A stretch of 64,000 bases of DNA from Molanna angustata. Lineage: Eukaryota; Arthropoda; Insecta; Trichoptera; Molannidae. Where the stretch lies: assembly GCA_963576475.1 (NCBI GenBank), contig OY754984.1, positions 15,932,722 to 15,996,721 of the forward strand. Direction: 5' to 3'. Position numbers and translations under genes: made by a program. Shown piece after piece: positions 12,340 through 23,645 of the stretch. The notes beneath the pieces were generated by a model. It made no database searches and had not been told where the DNA came from. It worked only from the letters and a program-made list of their open reading frames with translations. Numbering within the stretch: the first letter of the stretch is position 1; every line of letters begins with the position of its first letter.

Positions 12340-12865
12340 ATAATAATTATTTATTTATTTATTTATTTTATTTCATTTTATTTACATATTTCAATACAGT
12401 AAATTCCATGAAAAGGATACATAATAAAAATATTGAAATTTTACAATCTCACTAGGCTGAATGCTTGTTCTGAGGTAGTACTCATAAAGCATTTAGTCAA
12501 AGATTAGATATTGAGGGTATATTATTAAGATTACATAACTAAAGAAATATATTTTGCTGGATTTGTAAGATAATTTAGATATTCAATATATATGTGTGCA
12601 AATTTAAGTTAAAATGTGTGTCAGTGCTGTATCCAATCCCTGTTTGCCCTTATTCATAAGCCAAAGTGTTACCAAACGATTGAAATTGTTGTGCGTAGAA
12701 GAGGGTAGTGTATCGTTATTAATAATATTAAATATTTTTGGAACAAGATATCTGTAATGTCTTTGTCCGTAAGTAGTACGCGTCCAAGGTGGTAGACAGT
12801 TATGTCGATGTCCTATGTTGTATACGTTTTGCCCCTAATTTGTAGAGGTTTTGTAATATTATTCC
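12340..12865 (-). pseudogene. 3' end of a non-LTR retrotransposon (RT C-terminus and 3' UTR)
   Basis: On the minus strand near 12790 to 12640 the frame reads TRTTYGQRHYRYLVPKIFNI followed by NRLVTLWLMN, the typical RT C-terminal tail pattern (YGxRxxxYLxPKIFN ... WLM) of CR1/Jockey-group LINEs. It continues into a 3' UTR that contains ACCTCAG ... CAGCCTAGTGAG and ends in an A/T-rich (AATA)n tail near 12345. The element is 5'-truncated. The ACCTC...CCTAGTGAGG pair recurs in other repeats in this window (27070 and 49280). Confidence 0.6.
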
Positions 12866-12879
12866 AAGATTTCACAATA

Positions 12880-13125
12880 TAAACACATATCAAAATAAAG
12901 TTTGATTTGTGATAAATGAAATTTGTTTTAAAACACCGTTAAACTACCACTGACAGCTGTGTAAACGATGTGTAAAATTTGTATGAGAGATACACAGTCG
13001 TTGACCAACTGATCTGCTACACAGCGTTTATTGGTAACGTTTTTGTTTAAATGGGTGTTAAACGGTCGTGTAAAAGTGACAACACGTTTATTAGAAAGAC
13101 TGTAATGTTTATAAAGATACGTTGG
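12880..13125 (-). repeat. Family C repeat, copy 1
   Basis: This segment is the inverse of about 24240-24470. Shared blocks include GATACACAGTCGTTGACCAA, 'CTGATCTGCTACACAGCG' and AAACGGTCGTGTAAAAGT. It is non-coding, probably a MITE; ends not defined. Confidence 0.6.
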
Positions 13126-13774
13126 TACGTTTAGGTATCAATCGATTGATAACCAACCTCAACGGGGTTTCTTTGATCACTTAAATAAATAAAATAAATC
13201 CACCCAAAGGAGGACGAGTGAAATGAACTGTTAAATTTATCCATTCGTAATAACAAAATGTCCTAAATCAAAGGATCCGGTTTGGATTCGTGAAAGAACA
13301 TGCGAACCGAGGACATTGTGGGGTTAGGCAATATATATTACTGCTACATTTAACACTGGACCCCATTCAAATTTGGGACGAGAAAAAGTCCTATTTGGGC
13401 GAAATAAAATAAGGATTTTTATACCCTATCCGTTTTGTATTATATTATCTTCTCCCACTGTCTCCGTTGACACAATTGCCTCCAGAAACATACAAGGGAC
13501 ATCGGTTTTGGGACCGAACCTTTAGGTACACCACCGTCAGTCCTGTAAATTTCGTACCTTTGAGGTTCTTTTAGAAAACGTACATTTCCACCTCAGGGTC
13601 AGAGTGTTAAATCCTAAATGACATCATTACGGCGATGGCCTATTTATTAATGATTTTAATAACAATAACGTAATATAACTAAATAATAATAATCAATCAT
13701 TATCAAGAATTAGCAGATCAATGCGTAAATCGTAAATTATTTACTAATTGCATGTAACACATAAATTTAGAAGT
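13126..13774. other. No gene recognised
   Basis: Mixed-composition DNA with short ORFs only. Nothing matches the other repeats in the window, so it may be single-copy host sequence. Confidence 0.4.
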
Positions 13775-14300
13775 AAAACACATAAATTAATCATAAAAAA
13801 GTATTTTTCTTAATAAAAAATGTTTGAGAAACCCTGGTATTTTTTTGAAAAAACTTATTTGAGATTTTGTATTTGTCTATGTTTATACCAATTTTCAGCG
13901 TTCTAGCTTTTATGGTTTCTGAGATATATGAAAAAATAAACCGAAATTTCAAAAGTTGATAACCCCTGACCGAAAGAAAAATTCACAATTCTGAGTATAA
14001 AAGTTTTGTAGGCCTATAACTATTTATATATTCTGAAATTTTAGGCTTTGTGAATCCAGCGAATCAAAAGTTATAAGGAGGGGACGGACAGACACACATT
14101 CACACAAAATGTTCTACTCCGAATTCTGAGTAAATCCATGGGAACATATATGCTGCGAAGCTTCTAAGTTGGTGTTTTTAGCATGCAAAAAGTCTACTAT
14201 GCCATACAAAATGTTCCTTCGTACACGCATATTGGCTTAATACTGTCGATTCATTCAGAGAATTGAATTATTATGAACGAATCGACAGTTGGAATAGGTC
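13775..14300 (-). repeat. Family B repeat, truncated copy 1
   Basis: The inverse of the family seen at 18636, 35962, 60876 and 62139. Shared blocks include TCAGAAACCATAAAAGCTA, TTATAACTTTTGATCCGC, GCAGCATATATGTTCC and the end CCAACTGTCGATTCGTTC. Here it runs from about 14297 down to a truncation near 13775. Confidence 0.75.
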
Positions 14301-14687
14301 AAAATAAAATGTAACAATCGCCTCGATCAAACTTTCAAATAGGAATAATTCACAAGTACTTACCATATCAAAGAATAAGACTATGAGGAGGTCGCTATAC
14401 TACCTATAAACTCTTAATAATTTTCGATTATTATTGTTAAAAAAATCTTTGAAGATTCAACATGTATATTCATTCATTCATTTCCGTGTCCAAGGTCATC
14501 CGCCTACACAAAAATATAACATGTATATTAATTTTTATCGATTTAAGAATTTTTATTATTTTTTTTTTCGATAAATCTTTAAAATTTACATTGTTTTTAT
14601 TTAAAACATAGATTAATACCACAACGAGTATTAAAATAAATAAACCGTATCGTTTTCGCTAGACATAGCATAGTTCTCTCATCTCTC

Positions 14688-14761
14688 AAAAAAAACATTT
14701 CACATATTTCAGCAATGAGGATGGTGGACCTCATTGCTGAAATATGTGAAATGTTTTTTTT
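14688..14761. repeat. Perfect hairpin, 33-bp arms
   Basis: Arms 14688-14720 and 14729-14761 are exact inverse complements around the 8-base spacer ATGGTGGA. The arm contains CATTTCACATATTTCAGCAA. There is no coding role. It could be a foldback or a template-switch scar. Confidence 0.95.
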
Positions 14762-14989
14762 TAATACAAAAATAAAAAAAAACATACATCTAAACAATAT
14801 AATACATACAAAACATGATCAAATACAAGTTTGCCTGTTGTGTTTTTGATTAACCGGCTCTTTTGGGGACACCCGAAAACGATGATAGTAGAAACGAGTG
14901 GAAGCACTATTCTAAGCCCGTACTTCATCATAATACCAACTTTCGATCGTACAATTCCATTATTTTTATTTTATTTTGCATCTCGGTCA

Positions 14990-15187
14990 ACTAACAGATA
15001 CTATGTCAAATATTAATTTAACACGCACCCAATAACAAGTTGCCACATTCTGGAGACTTACGACATCAATCGTCTTACAAATTCAGACTGAAAACACAAT
15101 TAAAAACTGTGTCTTCACCGGGAATGGAACCCGGGACCTTTGGATCAGCTGTCAGATACCTACCCAAGTGAGTCACTAAGGCCGACC
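14990..15187 (-). repeat. tRNA-derived SINE family 1, copy 1
   Basis: On the minus strand it starts GGCCTTAGTGACTCACTTGG with a degenerate A box, then GGTTCCATTCCCGG for the B box. The body contains TGTGTTTTCAGTCTGAATTT and ends GACATAGTATCTGTTAG. It shares the body with copies at 17922 and 23432. It is a SINE rather than a tRNA gene: no acceptor stem closes and the unrelated body follows. Confidence 0.75.
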
Positions 15188-15489
15188 ATTAAACTATATT
15201 TCGTTATTTCAGTAATTCTAATTTTTTGCGTTATCTGGTGTATCCATATTTTAGCTCTACCTGTATAATTTTTGTACAGAAACGACAAAAATATGAAATT
15301 GAAGCTGACATTGTATAAATCAGGCGTTGCTGGAAAATATTCAAAGATAAAAATAATCATAACAAAATACTTTAACTTATTGTATTTAGTGAAATACAAC
15401 TCGCTTTTTGCCAAGCTGCGTGTGTGTACAAAAAAAAATACAAATGTTGTAGTAGGTAAAGAAAATAAAATCTTATCTTAGACCGACAA

Positions 15490-16112
15490 TGCTCGAGTAT
15501 TTTCTTTAGTTTGCTGACTTTGAATGTGAAATTCGACAGCCGGAAGAGTTAAAAAAAAATGTATGGGTCGGAATTAGGATGGTTAGATAAATAGCTTTTG
15601 CACGACTGGAATATGAAAGCGAAGACTGCGGGGTTGGGGGGGGGGGATTTTGGGAAATCTCCTTTTTATGTAGATTACACCTTGGCGCTCCACAAATGCC
15701 GAAAAATACTAGCCAAGTATTTTGGCATTGTCTGGGAGAGCTGTTCTATCTCTTGAGGTAATTTTCTTAATCATCTCGAGAGATACTTTTTTCCTCTTTT
15801 GCACGGCGGCTATGAAATCTCCCATATCCTAATAACTCGTCGGCGGAATTTCTCATCTCACACGATGTGATAAAGATAACTAAAGTTTCAACGGGCCTTT
15901 AACTAAAATGAATAACTGTCACGTTATTATTAAGGATTTGAAAATAATGATGACCTAAGCGGCCTTCTTGCGTATTATGAGAAATTGTGTGTAAAAGATA
16001 CTGTGCTAAAACGAATATCGTACACAATAGATACATAATTCCACCATTTAAAGGCATTTGCACAAAATTTTGTCTGTAGATTTCCATAATCTATGGGAAA
16101 AGGGAACTCATA
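15490..16112. other. Non-repetitive-looking DNA, no gene recognised
   Basis: GC content is higher than in the surroundings and there is no match to other repeats in the window. It includes a (G)10 run near 15640. The longest ORFs are short. It may be single-copy host DNA in which the mariner inserted. Confidence 0.35.
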
Positions 16113-17404
16113 CGAGGCAAGCCTTTTAAGTTTTGTCGTTTGAAGAGAATAACACTACTATAATCTTATAGTATCTTTTATTGTTTTTCAAAGTATTCAC
16201 CACGTAGTTTAATACACTTTGCCATTCGTTCGAATCAGTTATTAAAACATTTATTCCACTCCAAAGTAGGAGTGTTCAATATGGCTGTCTTGAAAGCGTC
16301 GACTGCTTCTTCAGTGCACGGGAACCTTTGGCCGCAAAGATTTTTCTTAATTTTAGGAAATGTAAAGAAATCGTTAGGGCTTAGGTAAGGACTGTATGGA
16401 GGATGGTCAAGAATTTCTACGTTTTCCTGTTTCAAATACTGAATAGTTTGACGAGCGCTGTGAGAGCTTGCGTTATCATGGTGTAGGATGATGCGTCGCT
16501 TTGGGTTAGATTTCCGAAGTTCGACGATGACTTGTGGTAAACAAACTGTCCTACACCACTCAGCATTAACCGTTCTATGATCTTCAAGTGCAATTGTCGC
16601 AACATGACCGGTTTTCGCAACGAACGTGGCCACCATTTTCTTTAAAGTGCTTCGAGAGCGAACAACTTTAGTCGGCTTTGGCTCATCTTGGAAGACCCAG
16701 ACTGTAGATTGTTGTTTTAAATCAGGATCGTAGGCTTAGATCCAAAATTCGTCACCACTGATGATGTCGTAGATGTGATTTGACTATCCTCGGTTGAATC
16801 TTTGAAGAGTTTTCTTACACCATCTGACGCGGGCCTCCTTATTATCGTCGGAAAGCAAATGCGGCATCCAACAGCAAACTAGCTTTCTCACACCAAGTGC
16901 CATATGCAATATCTTCTGAATGGCTGTCCCTGATATGCCTAATAACGCTTCTATCTCTCGATATGTCACATGACGATCTTCGAGAATTAGTTGTCTCACA
17001 GCAATGATGTTTTCTTCAATGAAGACAGATTTTGGACGTCCTTCAAGAGATTTGTCACTAAGACTGGTATGTCCACGCTGAAATTCTAAGTACCAGCGTT
17101 CGACAGTCCGCAGAAATGCAGCTTCATCTTGGAATACAGATGTTATCTCTTCAACACTTTGAAGCCGTGCTATCCCTCTTTTAAAGATGTAAAAAATTAT
17201 TGCACGGACATTTTCCTTAGTAAGATTAATTTTCGTACGTGACCTGACAGATTCAAAAGGACGCAATGACTAAACAATAGCATAAATCCTAATACTTTCA
17301 ATTGTTTTGAGATTCTAAATTCAAACAAATTTGAATATCAAACAGTTCCATATTCAAAGCTGCCGGTAAATATGTAAACGACAGAACTTAAAAGGCATGC
17401 CTAG
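16113..17404 (-). mobile_element. mariner element, 1292 bp, both TIRs present
   Basis: The ends are CGAGGCAAGCCTTTTAAGTT on the left and CTAGGCATGCCTTTTAAGTT read inward from the right. Both continue with TTGTCGTTT or CTGTCGTTT, and both are flanked by TA (16111-16112 and 17405-17406), the Tc1/mariner target duplication. The size fits mariner (about 1.3 kb). The two TIRs differ at a few positions, and the transposase has two stops, so this copy is inactive. Confidence 0.92.
16235..17266 (-). pseudogene. mariner transposase, DD34D, two in-frame stops
   Basis: One uninterrupted frame of 344 codons runs from ATG at 17266 to the stop at 16235, broken only by TAG at 16784-16786 and TAA at 16736-16738. 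The N-terminal half holds the two helix-turn-helix DNA-binding motifs (near SVEEITSVFQDEAAF and VTYREIEALLGISGTAIQK). The catalytic triad is visible: D in SGDEFW, D in ILHHDNASSH and D in LSPNDFF, with exactly 34 residues between the second and third. That DD34D spacing defines mariner as opposed to Tc1. The usual YSPDLAP motif reads YSPYLSP. The full protein would cut and paste the element at TA sites. The closest-looking relatives are animal mariner-family transposases; the subfamily was not determined. Confidence 0.92.
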
Positions 17405-17921
17405 TATAGTTTATTGACAGTTGTTGTATATGACCTTATATGACAAAACAAAAATAAGTATTTCAATACTCTCCCAAGCGATATAAAGTTAGTGAACAAC
17501 TATAAGTAATTCAAAGATGGAATTAAATATAAAGGAGCTTGAGTACCTGTACATGTGCGCGTATGTGCGAATATAATTTAAATATAACTGTGTAAAATTG
17601 TGTATAAAAATTTAATGTCCGTTGTTAGAATTAGTTTAGAATCGTTTTTTTTTCTGTTATATTATACTATTTAAATGATACTCTTGCCCCATACACAAGT
17701 GTCCGCACTTCTAATGGGGCAATATTTTTGAATTATGTATTGTTGTATTTAATTTTCAAATGTACTTTTGTATTCTGTAATAAAAAAAAAATAATAAAAA
17801 ACGGTCATAGGAATAATAAAAATATATTGAAGAAATTATATGAGTTCACAAAGCAAAAGTTTTCGAAATTATATACCTATTTTTCCTCTAGTATTAATTT
17901 TTTATTTTTAAGGTACTTCTA
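17405..17921. other. AT-rich intergenic DNA
   Basis: No ORF or repeat that I can identify apart from poly-A/T runs. Confidence 0.4.
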
Positions 17922-18123
17922 GGGCAACTAACAGGTACTATGTCAAATAATTATTTAACACGCACCTAATAACAAGTTACCACATTCTGGTGACTTGCAA
18001 TATTAATCATCTCACAGATCCAAACTGAAAACACAATTAAAAACTGTGTCTCCACCGGGAATCGATCCCGGGACCCTTGGATCAGCAGTCAGATACCTAA
18101 CCAACTGAGCTACGAAGGCCGAC
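17922..18123 (-). repeat. tRNA-derived SINE family 1, copy 2
   Basis: Minus strand: GGCCTTCGTAGCTCAGTTGG contains the A box and 'GGGATCGATTCCCGG' the B box. The body matches the copies at 14990 and 23432, ending TAGTACCTGTTAGTTGCC. The internal RNA polymerase III promoter is well preserved. Confidence 0.82.
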
Positions 18124-18635
18124 AATTAAGATCGGATTAAGATGGTCTCTGGTCCATTTTAAAACTGCTTTGAGTAAGTTTTCAAACATATTTCCGTCTT
18201 AGAATATATTTTCTGAGAGTTTCTTACGAAAAAAATAATTGGGTTGAATCAATTAATGTTTCTTTTTAAATTGGGACAGGCAGATAGTTTTGACCTAAAA
18301 TACGGAAGGTCTTCTTTAACTAGGGGTTCTGCTTTTTTACTCCACACTGAAGCAAAATTGTAATAAAGCGAAAGCGCAAAGTCATTTTTGTCGAATACCC
18401 TTACGTAACGATTCCGTTTAACAATGATTTAACAGTTGAAAAATCGGTATTCAACGATGCGCGAACGGTTGACAAAGTTACATTCAAATATGCGTGAAAT
18501 CGAGGTGTGAATGAGCAAATTCCGCTCTTGTGTGAACACGGAACCATCCGGTTGAAACTGGTGAGTATGATTAACAGAACCCCAAACTGTTTTACCTTGA
18601 TAATTCACAATACTGCGCGGGCGTCCAAACATAAT

Positions 18636-19725
18636 CCAACTGTCGATTCGTTCATGAGAATTCAATTCTCTGAATGAATCGACATTATTAAGCCAAGATG
18701 CGTGTACGAAGGAAAATTTTGTATGGCGTAGTGGACTTTTTGCATGCTAATAACACCAACTAGAGGCCTCGCAGCATATATGTTACCATACATGGATTTA
18801 CTCAGAATTCGGATTAGAACATTTTATGTGAGTTTTGTGTGTGTGTGTGTGTCTGTCTGTCCCCTCCTTATAACTTTTGATCCGCTCAATTTACAGAGCC
18901 CAAAATTTCAAAATATATAAACACTTATAAACCTACAAAACTTTTATACTCAGAATTGTGAATTTTTGTTTCAGTCAGAGGTTATCATCTTTTGAAATTT
19001 TGGTTTATTTTTCTATGTATCTCAGAAACCATAAAAGCTAAAACGCTGAAATTTCGTAAAAACACAGACAAATACAAAATCTCAAATTGGTTTTTTTCAA
19101 AAAATTCTAGGGTTTCTCAATCATTTTTTATTAAGAAATATATTTTTTTATAGTAAATTTATGAGTTGAACTGCCTGTATTTCCAATTTTTTTTAAAATG
19201 TCAAAAAAGCCGAAGCACCCCAACTAGATAATTTAATTTTCTATAAAAAATATAAACATTGTATTAGCACATCTCAAATTTTTTCTAACAATTTTTATAA
19301 AAATTGAATTTAGTGACGACATTGCTTCATAAAATTTGTATGGTAGTAGCTTACACACAATATCTATGAAGACTTAATTGTTTGATAATAATCTCCAAAC
19401 ATACATACATACCATCAAGCTGTTTTCATATTCTGGGTTCTGGTTGGTTGGAAGAAATTGCCTAATGGCAATAAGCCCGCCAGTGTACAATTATATTTGT
19501 TTATATTATGTACAAGAAGATGTTTAAATAAATAAATAAATCAAAGGACTGACCTCCATACTATCCTATCTTGACATACATACATAGGTACATGTGTTGT
19601 ATAGAAAATCAAATATCTTAAAATATTAAATAATTTGTATTTATGGGTTTGTAGTTTGGTACCTACTTATTCTTCAACTATACATACTATCGCTATCGAC
19701 AGTTGTATCTCATGTGTTACATGCA
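18636..19725 (+). repeat. Family B repeat, copy 2 (long)
   Basis: It begins CCAACTGTCGATTCGTTC and ends CATGTGTTACATGCAACTAG. It contains a short GT run (18838-18852) and the conserved blocks listed for family B. A LINE tail is inserted at 19439-19540. It looks like a non-coding DNA transposon; the longest related copy (60876-62138) shows ~150-bp inverted ends. Confidence 0.8.
19439..19540 (+). mobile_element. LINE 3'-tail insertion inside family B
   Basis: Family B reads TTCTGGGT then AGGATCAAAGGACTG in other copies. Here about 100 bp separate the halves. The insert begins GGTTGGTTGGAAGAAATTGC, continues with a TGGCAATAAGCCCGCC block and ends (AAATA)n. This is the 3' end of the LINE family also seen at 21735 and 49100, extremely 5'-truncated. 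Confidence 0.85.
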
Positions 19726-19760
19726 ACTAGTTATTTTTTCAATTGAAGACGAAGCTCTAA

Positions 19761-20640
19761 CTAAGCGCTTTGTGACAGAACTTTCTTTGTATTTTTGCGC
19801 GGAGGTTTAAACACATAATTTAATGTACATACATAGATACTACATACACAATGTAGGTAAGCTGATAGAAATGAGTGCCATACGCCTCTATTTTTGCACA
19901 CATTCCTAGCTTCCTTTACATCTATGCATCGTCTCATACATGCTCGTCGATTATTCAAGCTTCTTATATTTCTTTCTTTCAAAATATCATTCACATGGTC
20001 ATGCCATCCCTTTCTGGGGCGGCCCCTGCTATTCACTCCATCTCTTACACCCATGTATATTTTTTTGGTAAGTCGTTCATCATTCATTCTTTCAATATGT
20101 CCAAACCACCTCAAGAAATTCACTTTCATTTTACTTATAATACTCTTCTTCATCTTGCATTCCCTCCTTATGTCAGATGGGTCGGTGGCAGAGCGGTTAT
20201 CGCGCTGGGCTAGTAATCCTGTGGTCGCGAGTTCGAATCCTTCCTCGACCGATTTCATTCACCTAAGCACAAGCATTTATTTGCTTATTTTAGGGAACGT
20301 AGGAAGATGTATATGTACTTGTTTAACAAGGACATATTCATTTTTATTTAAAAAAAAATAAAATAAATGTCCTCATTTTTTATTCTATATTACATCGTTC
20401 TATTACATACTCTTCTTAGTGATCTCATTTCCACAGCATTCATTCTACTTTCATGCGTCTTTTGCCACGTCCATGTTACACTGGCATACATCAAAGTGGG
20501 CACTACAGTTACATTATGTACGGCAATTTTGGCTTCTTTTGAGATGCTTGGATCGGACATTACTGGTCTGAGAGCTCCGTTTATTCTATTACCTGCCATA
20601 ACTCTTCTTTCAATGTTAGATACTAAGTTCGAAAATAGGT
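19761..20640 (-). pseudogene. RTE-like LINE reverse-transcriptase C-terminus, split by a SINE
   Basis: On the minus strand, 20599 to 20390 encodes 'KIAVHNVTVVPTLMYASVTW' and ESRMNAVEMRSLRRVC. After the SINE, 20165 to 19761 encodes IRRECKMKKSIISKMKVNF, LRWFGHIERMNDERLTKKIY and 'GRPRKGWHDHV'. These are the C-terminal blocks of RTE/Jockey-type RTs (…RWFGHxxRM…GRPxxxW…). The empty homologous site at about 39668-39800 shows the two halves joined, so the interruption at 20175-20366 is a real insertion. The remaining RT core and endonuclease are missing. Confidence 0.8.
20175..20366 (+). mobile_element. tRNA-derived SINE family 2 with ATGTC target duplication
   Basis: It begins AGATGGGTCGGTGGCAGAGC; the A box is TGGCAGAGCGG and the B box AGTTCGAATCC. 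The anticodon-like loop reads CTAGTAA. The body contains AAGCACAAGCATTTATTTGC and ends in A-rich DNA. ATGTC occurs at 20170-20174 and 20367-20371, a 5-bp target duplication. It interrupts an RTE-like coding remnant. It is a SINE, not a tRNA gene, since the tRNA part passes directly into the body. Confidence 0.88.
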
Positions 20641-20980
20641 AAATATCCTATTTATTTGTAGCTAAAACGTGATCTTACAGGTTAATTACATCAAGTGTTG
20701 ATTTATAAGGTACAACTTAATCAAATTATTTAGATAAAATAATAAATGCACATATCATTTAATAATGAATTTCGCAAGGATGAATTACGAATAATGAATG
20801 TCATCACTGAAAAAAATCAAAACAATGTTACTTCAGCGTGGATCAAATATTTAATGGTAAGTACTTTACTATTTAATAAAATATTTTCTTCGTTTGATTT
20901 TGCTAGTGTTTGTTGCACATTTTTAAAAATTACAAATACCTAAATAAAAATATATACAATAATTATTTAAATATGTATAT

Positions 20981-21048
20981 TTAGATGGGTTGATGGCAGA
21001 GCGAATAGCGCTCTGGGATAGTAAGGACATATTCATTTAAAAAAAAAA
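20981..21048 (+). repeat. SINE family 2, internally deleted copy
   Basis: AGATGGGTTGATGGCAGAGC continues with the A box and then jumps to the SINE 3' end, AGGACATATTCATTT, and poly-A. The B box and most of the body are lost. Confidence 0.7.
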
Positions 21049-21189
21049 CTTTTAATTAACCACGAGTTTGAGTATTTTAGGTCGAACGTTTTTGAAGATT
21101 TCCTTGTCTTCTTCCTTCCAGTAATACTCAAATTCCAGTTAATACAAAGTTATAATATATATTTTTAATTATTTACAACGAGTAAAAAA

Positions 21190-21500
21190 ATTGACTTCAC
21201 TGAGAAAAAAAGGAGAGAAAATGTCGAGCGCGAGCTGACACAAAATAAGAGACGAAAAATATTATATTTGGGTCACATTCTGCGAGGTGAAATGTACAAG
21301 CTGCTCCGACTGATTATGAATGGCTGCAATAGAGGGAAGCCTCAGAATAGGAAGACGTCAGATGTCATGGCTCCGCAACATTCGTCAGTGGACCGGCATC
21401 ATAGACGTCGGCGAGTTCCGTACGGCGGCGGATAGATATACCTTCGCAGCAGTGATTGGGAGGACCTGATATGGCACGAAGAAGAAGAAGAGAAAAAAAA
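21190..21500 (+). pseudogene. RTE-type LINE C-terminus
   Basis: Translation in shifting frames gives KRRKILYLGHILRGEMYKLL then IGRRQMSWLRNIRQWTGI and EFRTAADRYTFAAVIGRT followed by a TGA at 21467. The last block is the typical end of RTE/BovB-group reverse transcriptases (…GRRxxSWLxNxRxW…). The tail after the stop is TATGGCAC followed by GAA repeats, as in lepidopteran RTE elements. Only the last 90 codons are present and there is at least one frameshift. Confidence 0.75.
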
Positions 21501-21734
21501 CACGGTATCAAGACCCGAAATTTGTTTAAAAAATAATGTTTATTTTTTAACAGAATTCTGCCTATTATTATTTATTTATAGACAGGCAGCCAAGACTGAT
21601 GTGCCTATATCCACTGTCGAATTTTTTATTTGGTTGCAACTATTTTGCTGTGTCCAAAAAAAAGTCCAGTCAATTCTTGAAAATATTAACATTTTCAGCA
21701 TCCAAAATATGTAGGGGCAGTTTATTCCAAGTAT

Positions 21735-22384
21735 TTATTTATTTATTTTATTTGTATCTTTTTGTACATATAATTAGTACACTGGCGGGCTTATTGCCTA
21801 ATGGCAATTTCTTCCAACCAACCAGAGTAAATGTTAAGTATACAAAACAATGTGTACTATGGCAATAACAAAATAAATAAATACAGCAGAAAAAAGTAAA
21901 AAAAAAAAACAAAGAACAATTTATATAAGAACAAAGCATATAAGAACAATTCATAGCAATGATAGGAAAGCTAAAGGACAAGGAAAGGAAGATGTAATCA
22001 GGTGTTCTCAGATAAATATTTTTGCTTTAGCCTTTTCTTGAAGATGTTTAATGAGAAAGACGACGTAATATCAAAACTTAGGCTATTCCATAGCCTAGCT
22101 GAATGTACTTCAAATGAAGAGCTTAAAAAATCAGAACTATGAATAGGGATAGATAGTAAAGCACGTTCATCAGATCGAAGTGGACGCCCGTAGCTTGAAA
22201 GATAAGTGAATTTATATTTAATTTTCAAATAGAGTAGTATTATATAATTTTCAAATAGAGTAGTATTCACCACTCTATTTGAAAGAAAATGCTTTCGAGG
22301 ATTTGCCGAGAACCTAATTTTCACAAGTTTTAAGCTATGGCCACGCAAATTAGTATTATGACTATATTGAAAGATATTTTTCAT
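21735..22384 (-). pseudogene. 5'-truncated LINE (Jockey/CR1 group), RT C-terminus plus 3' UTR
   Basis: The minus-strand frame from 22384 to 21998 encodes 128 residues, including KLVKIRFSANPRKHFLSNRV, 'EVHSARLWNSLSFDITSSF' and LNIFKKRLKQKYLSENT. The pattern SxRLWNSLPxxIxxxxSxxxFKxxLKxxLL is the diagnostic RT C-terminal tail of CR1/Jockey-group LINEs. It is followed by a 3' UTR with GGTTGGTTGGAAGAAATTGC and the 'CAATAAGCCCGCC' block, ending in TAAATAAATAA at about 21735. A small internal duplication (TTTTCAAATAGAGTAGTATT, about 22221-22275) lies in the coding part. It sets the reference for the many short tails of this family in the window. Confidence 0.82.
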
Positions 22385-23030
22385 GTTTACACAGTCATAA
22401 TGGTTATAATGGTGTTTTTATGTCTTAAATATTTTCCAGTTTACTTATAAATTGATAAAAATATAGTATTATTTTTGCTTCATCACTGAATCATAACTCT
22501 GCAATGCGAATATTTAATGACTATCCATCTTGGTTTAGCCTAGCCATTCATCAACAAGTCATAATGTTTCATTATAAACAAATGTCCTTTTGCTCTGATA
22601 AAATACAATAGATACTTCCATTGTTATTCTTCATGTCATATTATTATTATTTTAATGAAATGGTTCTCCATTTTTTTAGGACAATGTGTCGGATGGTTTA
22701 CTATCAAATGGAGCCTCGTTTGTGTCAGATATGATTTAATATTTGTGGCTCGACTCCAAATGGACAAAAAATGGAGTTCTAAAAAAATATCCATGAAATA
22801 TGATTTTAACATGATACGTGTGTTATTAAGATAAAAATACTGTAATAACATGAGGAAGTTTTGGTTTGAATTAACGTGAACTTATATCGTCATATTGCCA
22901 TATCGCTCGAGGTGTAGGTAGAAGAAATATAGAGCCATTGTTTCAGTTTTGAAAATGCCACGTTCATATTTATGGTCGTCGACGCACTTTCAAGGTAGAA
23001 GAATGCGCATACCAAAAAATTTACTTATAT
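22385..23030. other. No gene recognised
   Basis: AT-rich DNA with only short ORFs. No repeat match was noticed. Confidence 0.35.
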
Positions 23031-23435
23031 TTATTTATTTACCTACTTATTTATTTTTGTACACAATATAAAATATTTATTTATTAACGTTAAATTTAGA
23101 CAAAAAACAGCGTTAAGACATAGTACAATACAATAGTAACATCAAGTATTAAGGCCTATTACATTTTGCACATTGGCGAGCTTATTGCCATTAGCATTTT
23201 TTCCAACCAACCAAATTACAAATTAATACAATATTATATATGTACATCAAAAAAAGATTGAAAGTGAAAAAACAAAGTAAAATATAATTTTTACGAAGAT
23301 AAAGATTAAAAAACATAAAAAACACCTCATAGCAAAATAAAAGATTGGGATAGGACAAGCAGAGGAACTAGGGATCAGGTGTTTAGGGATAAATATTCCT
23401 TCTTTATAAAACATGTTAAATAATATTATTGTAGG
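23031..23435 (-). repeat. LINE 3' end, same family as 21735
   Basis: Minus strand: a short C-terminal remnant FYKEGIFIPKHLIP, then a 3' UTR with TTGGTTGGTTGGAAAAAATG and 'GGCAATAAGCTCGCC', ending in a TAAATAAATAT tail near 23031. Severely truncated. Confidence 0.7.
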
Positions 23436-23645
23436 CCTACGTGGCTCAGTTGGATAGGTATCTGACTGCTGATCCAAGGGTCCCGCGTTCGATTCCCGGT
23501 GGACACACAGTTTTTGATTGTGTTTTCAGTCTGGATCTGTGAGACGGTTAATATCGCAAGTCTCCAAAATGTGGCAACTTGTTATTGGGTGCGTGTTAAA
23601 TTAATATATGACGTAGTACCTGTTAGTTGCCTGAGAAGTAATAAA
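23432..23645 (+). repeat. tRNA-derived SINE family 1, copy 3
   Basis: It starts GGCCTACGTGGCTCAGTTGG (A box); GCGTTCGATTCCCGG carries the B box. The body TTGTGTTTTCAGTCTGGATC runs to 'TAGTACCTGTTAGTTGCC'. This is the best preserved plus-strand copy. It abuts the LINE remnant upstream. Confidence 0.85.

Noticed and set aside
18040..18123. tRNA gene
   Set aside because: A and B boxes are clear, but the head is followed by a conserved SINE body and repeated at three loci; no closed acceptor stem.
20178..20252. tRNA-Thr/Ser-like gene
   Set aside because: It lies within a SINE with a 5-bp target duplication that interrupts a LINE.
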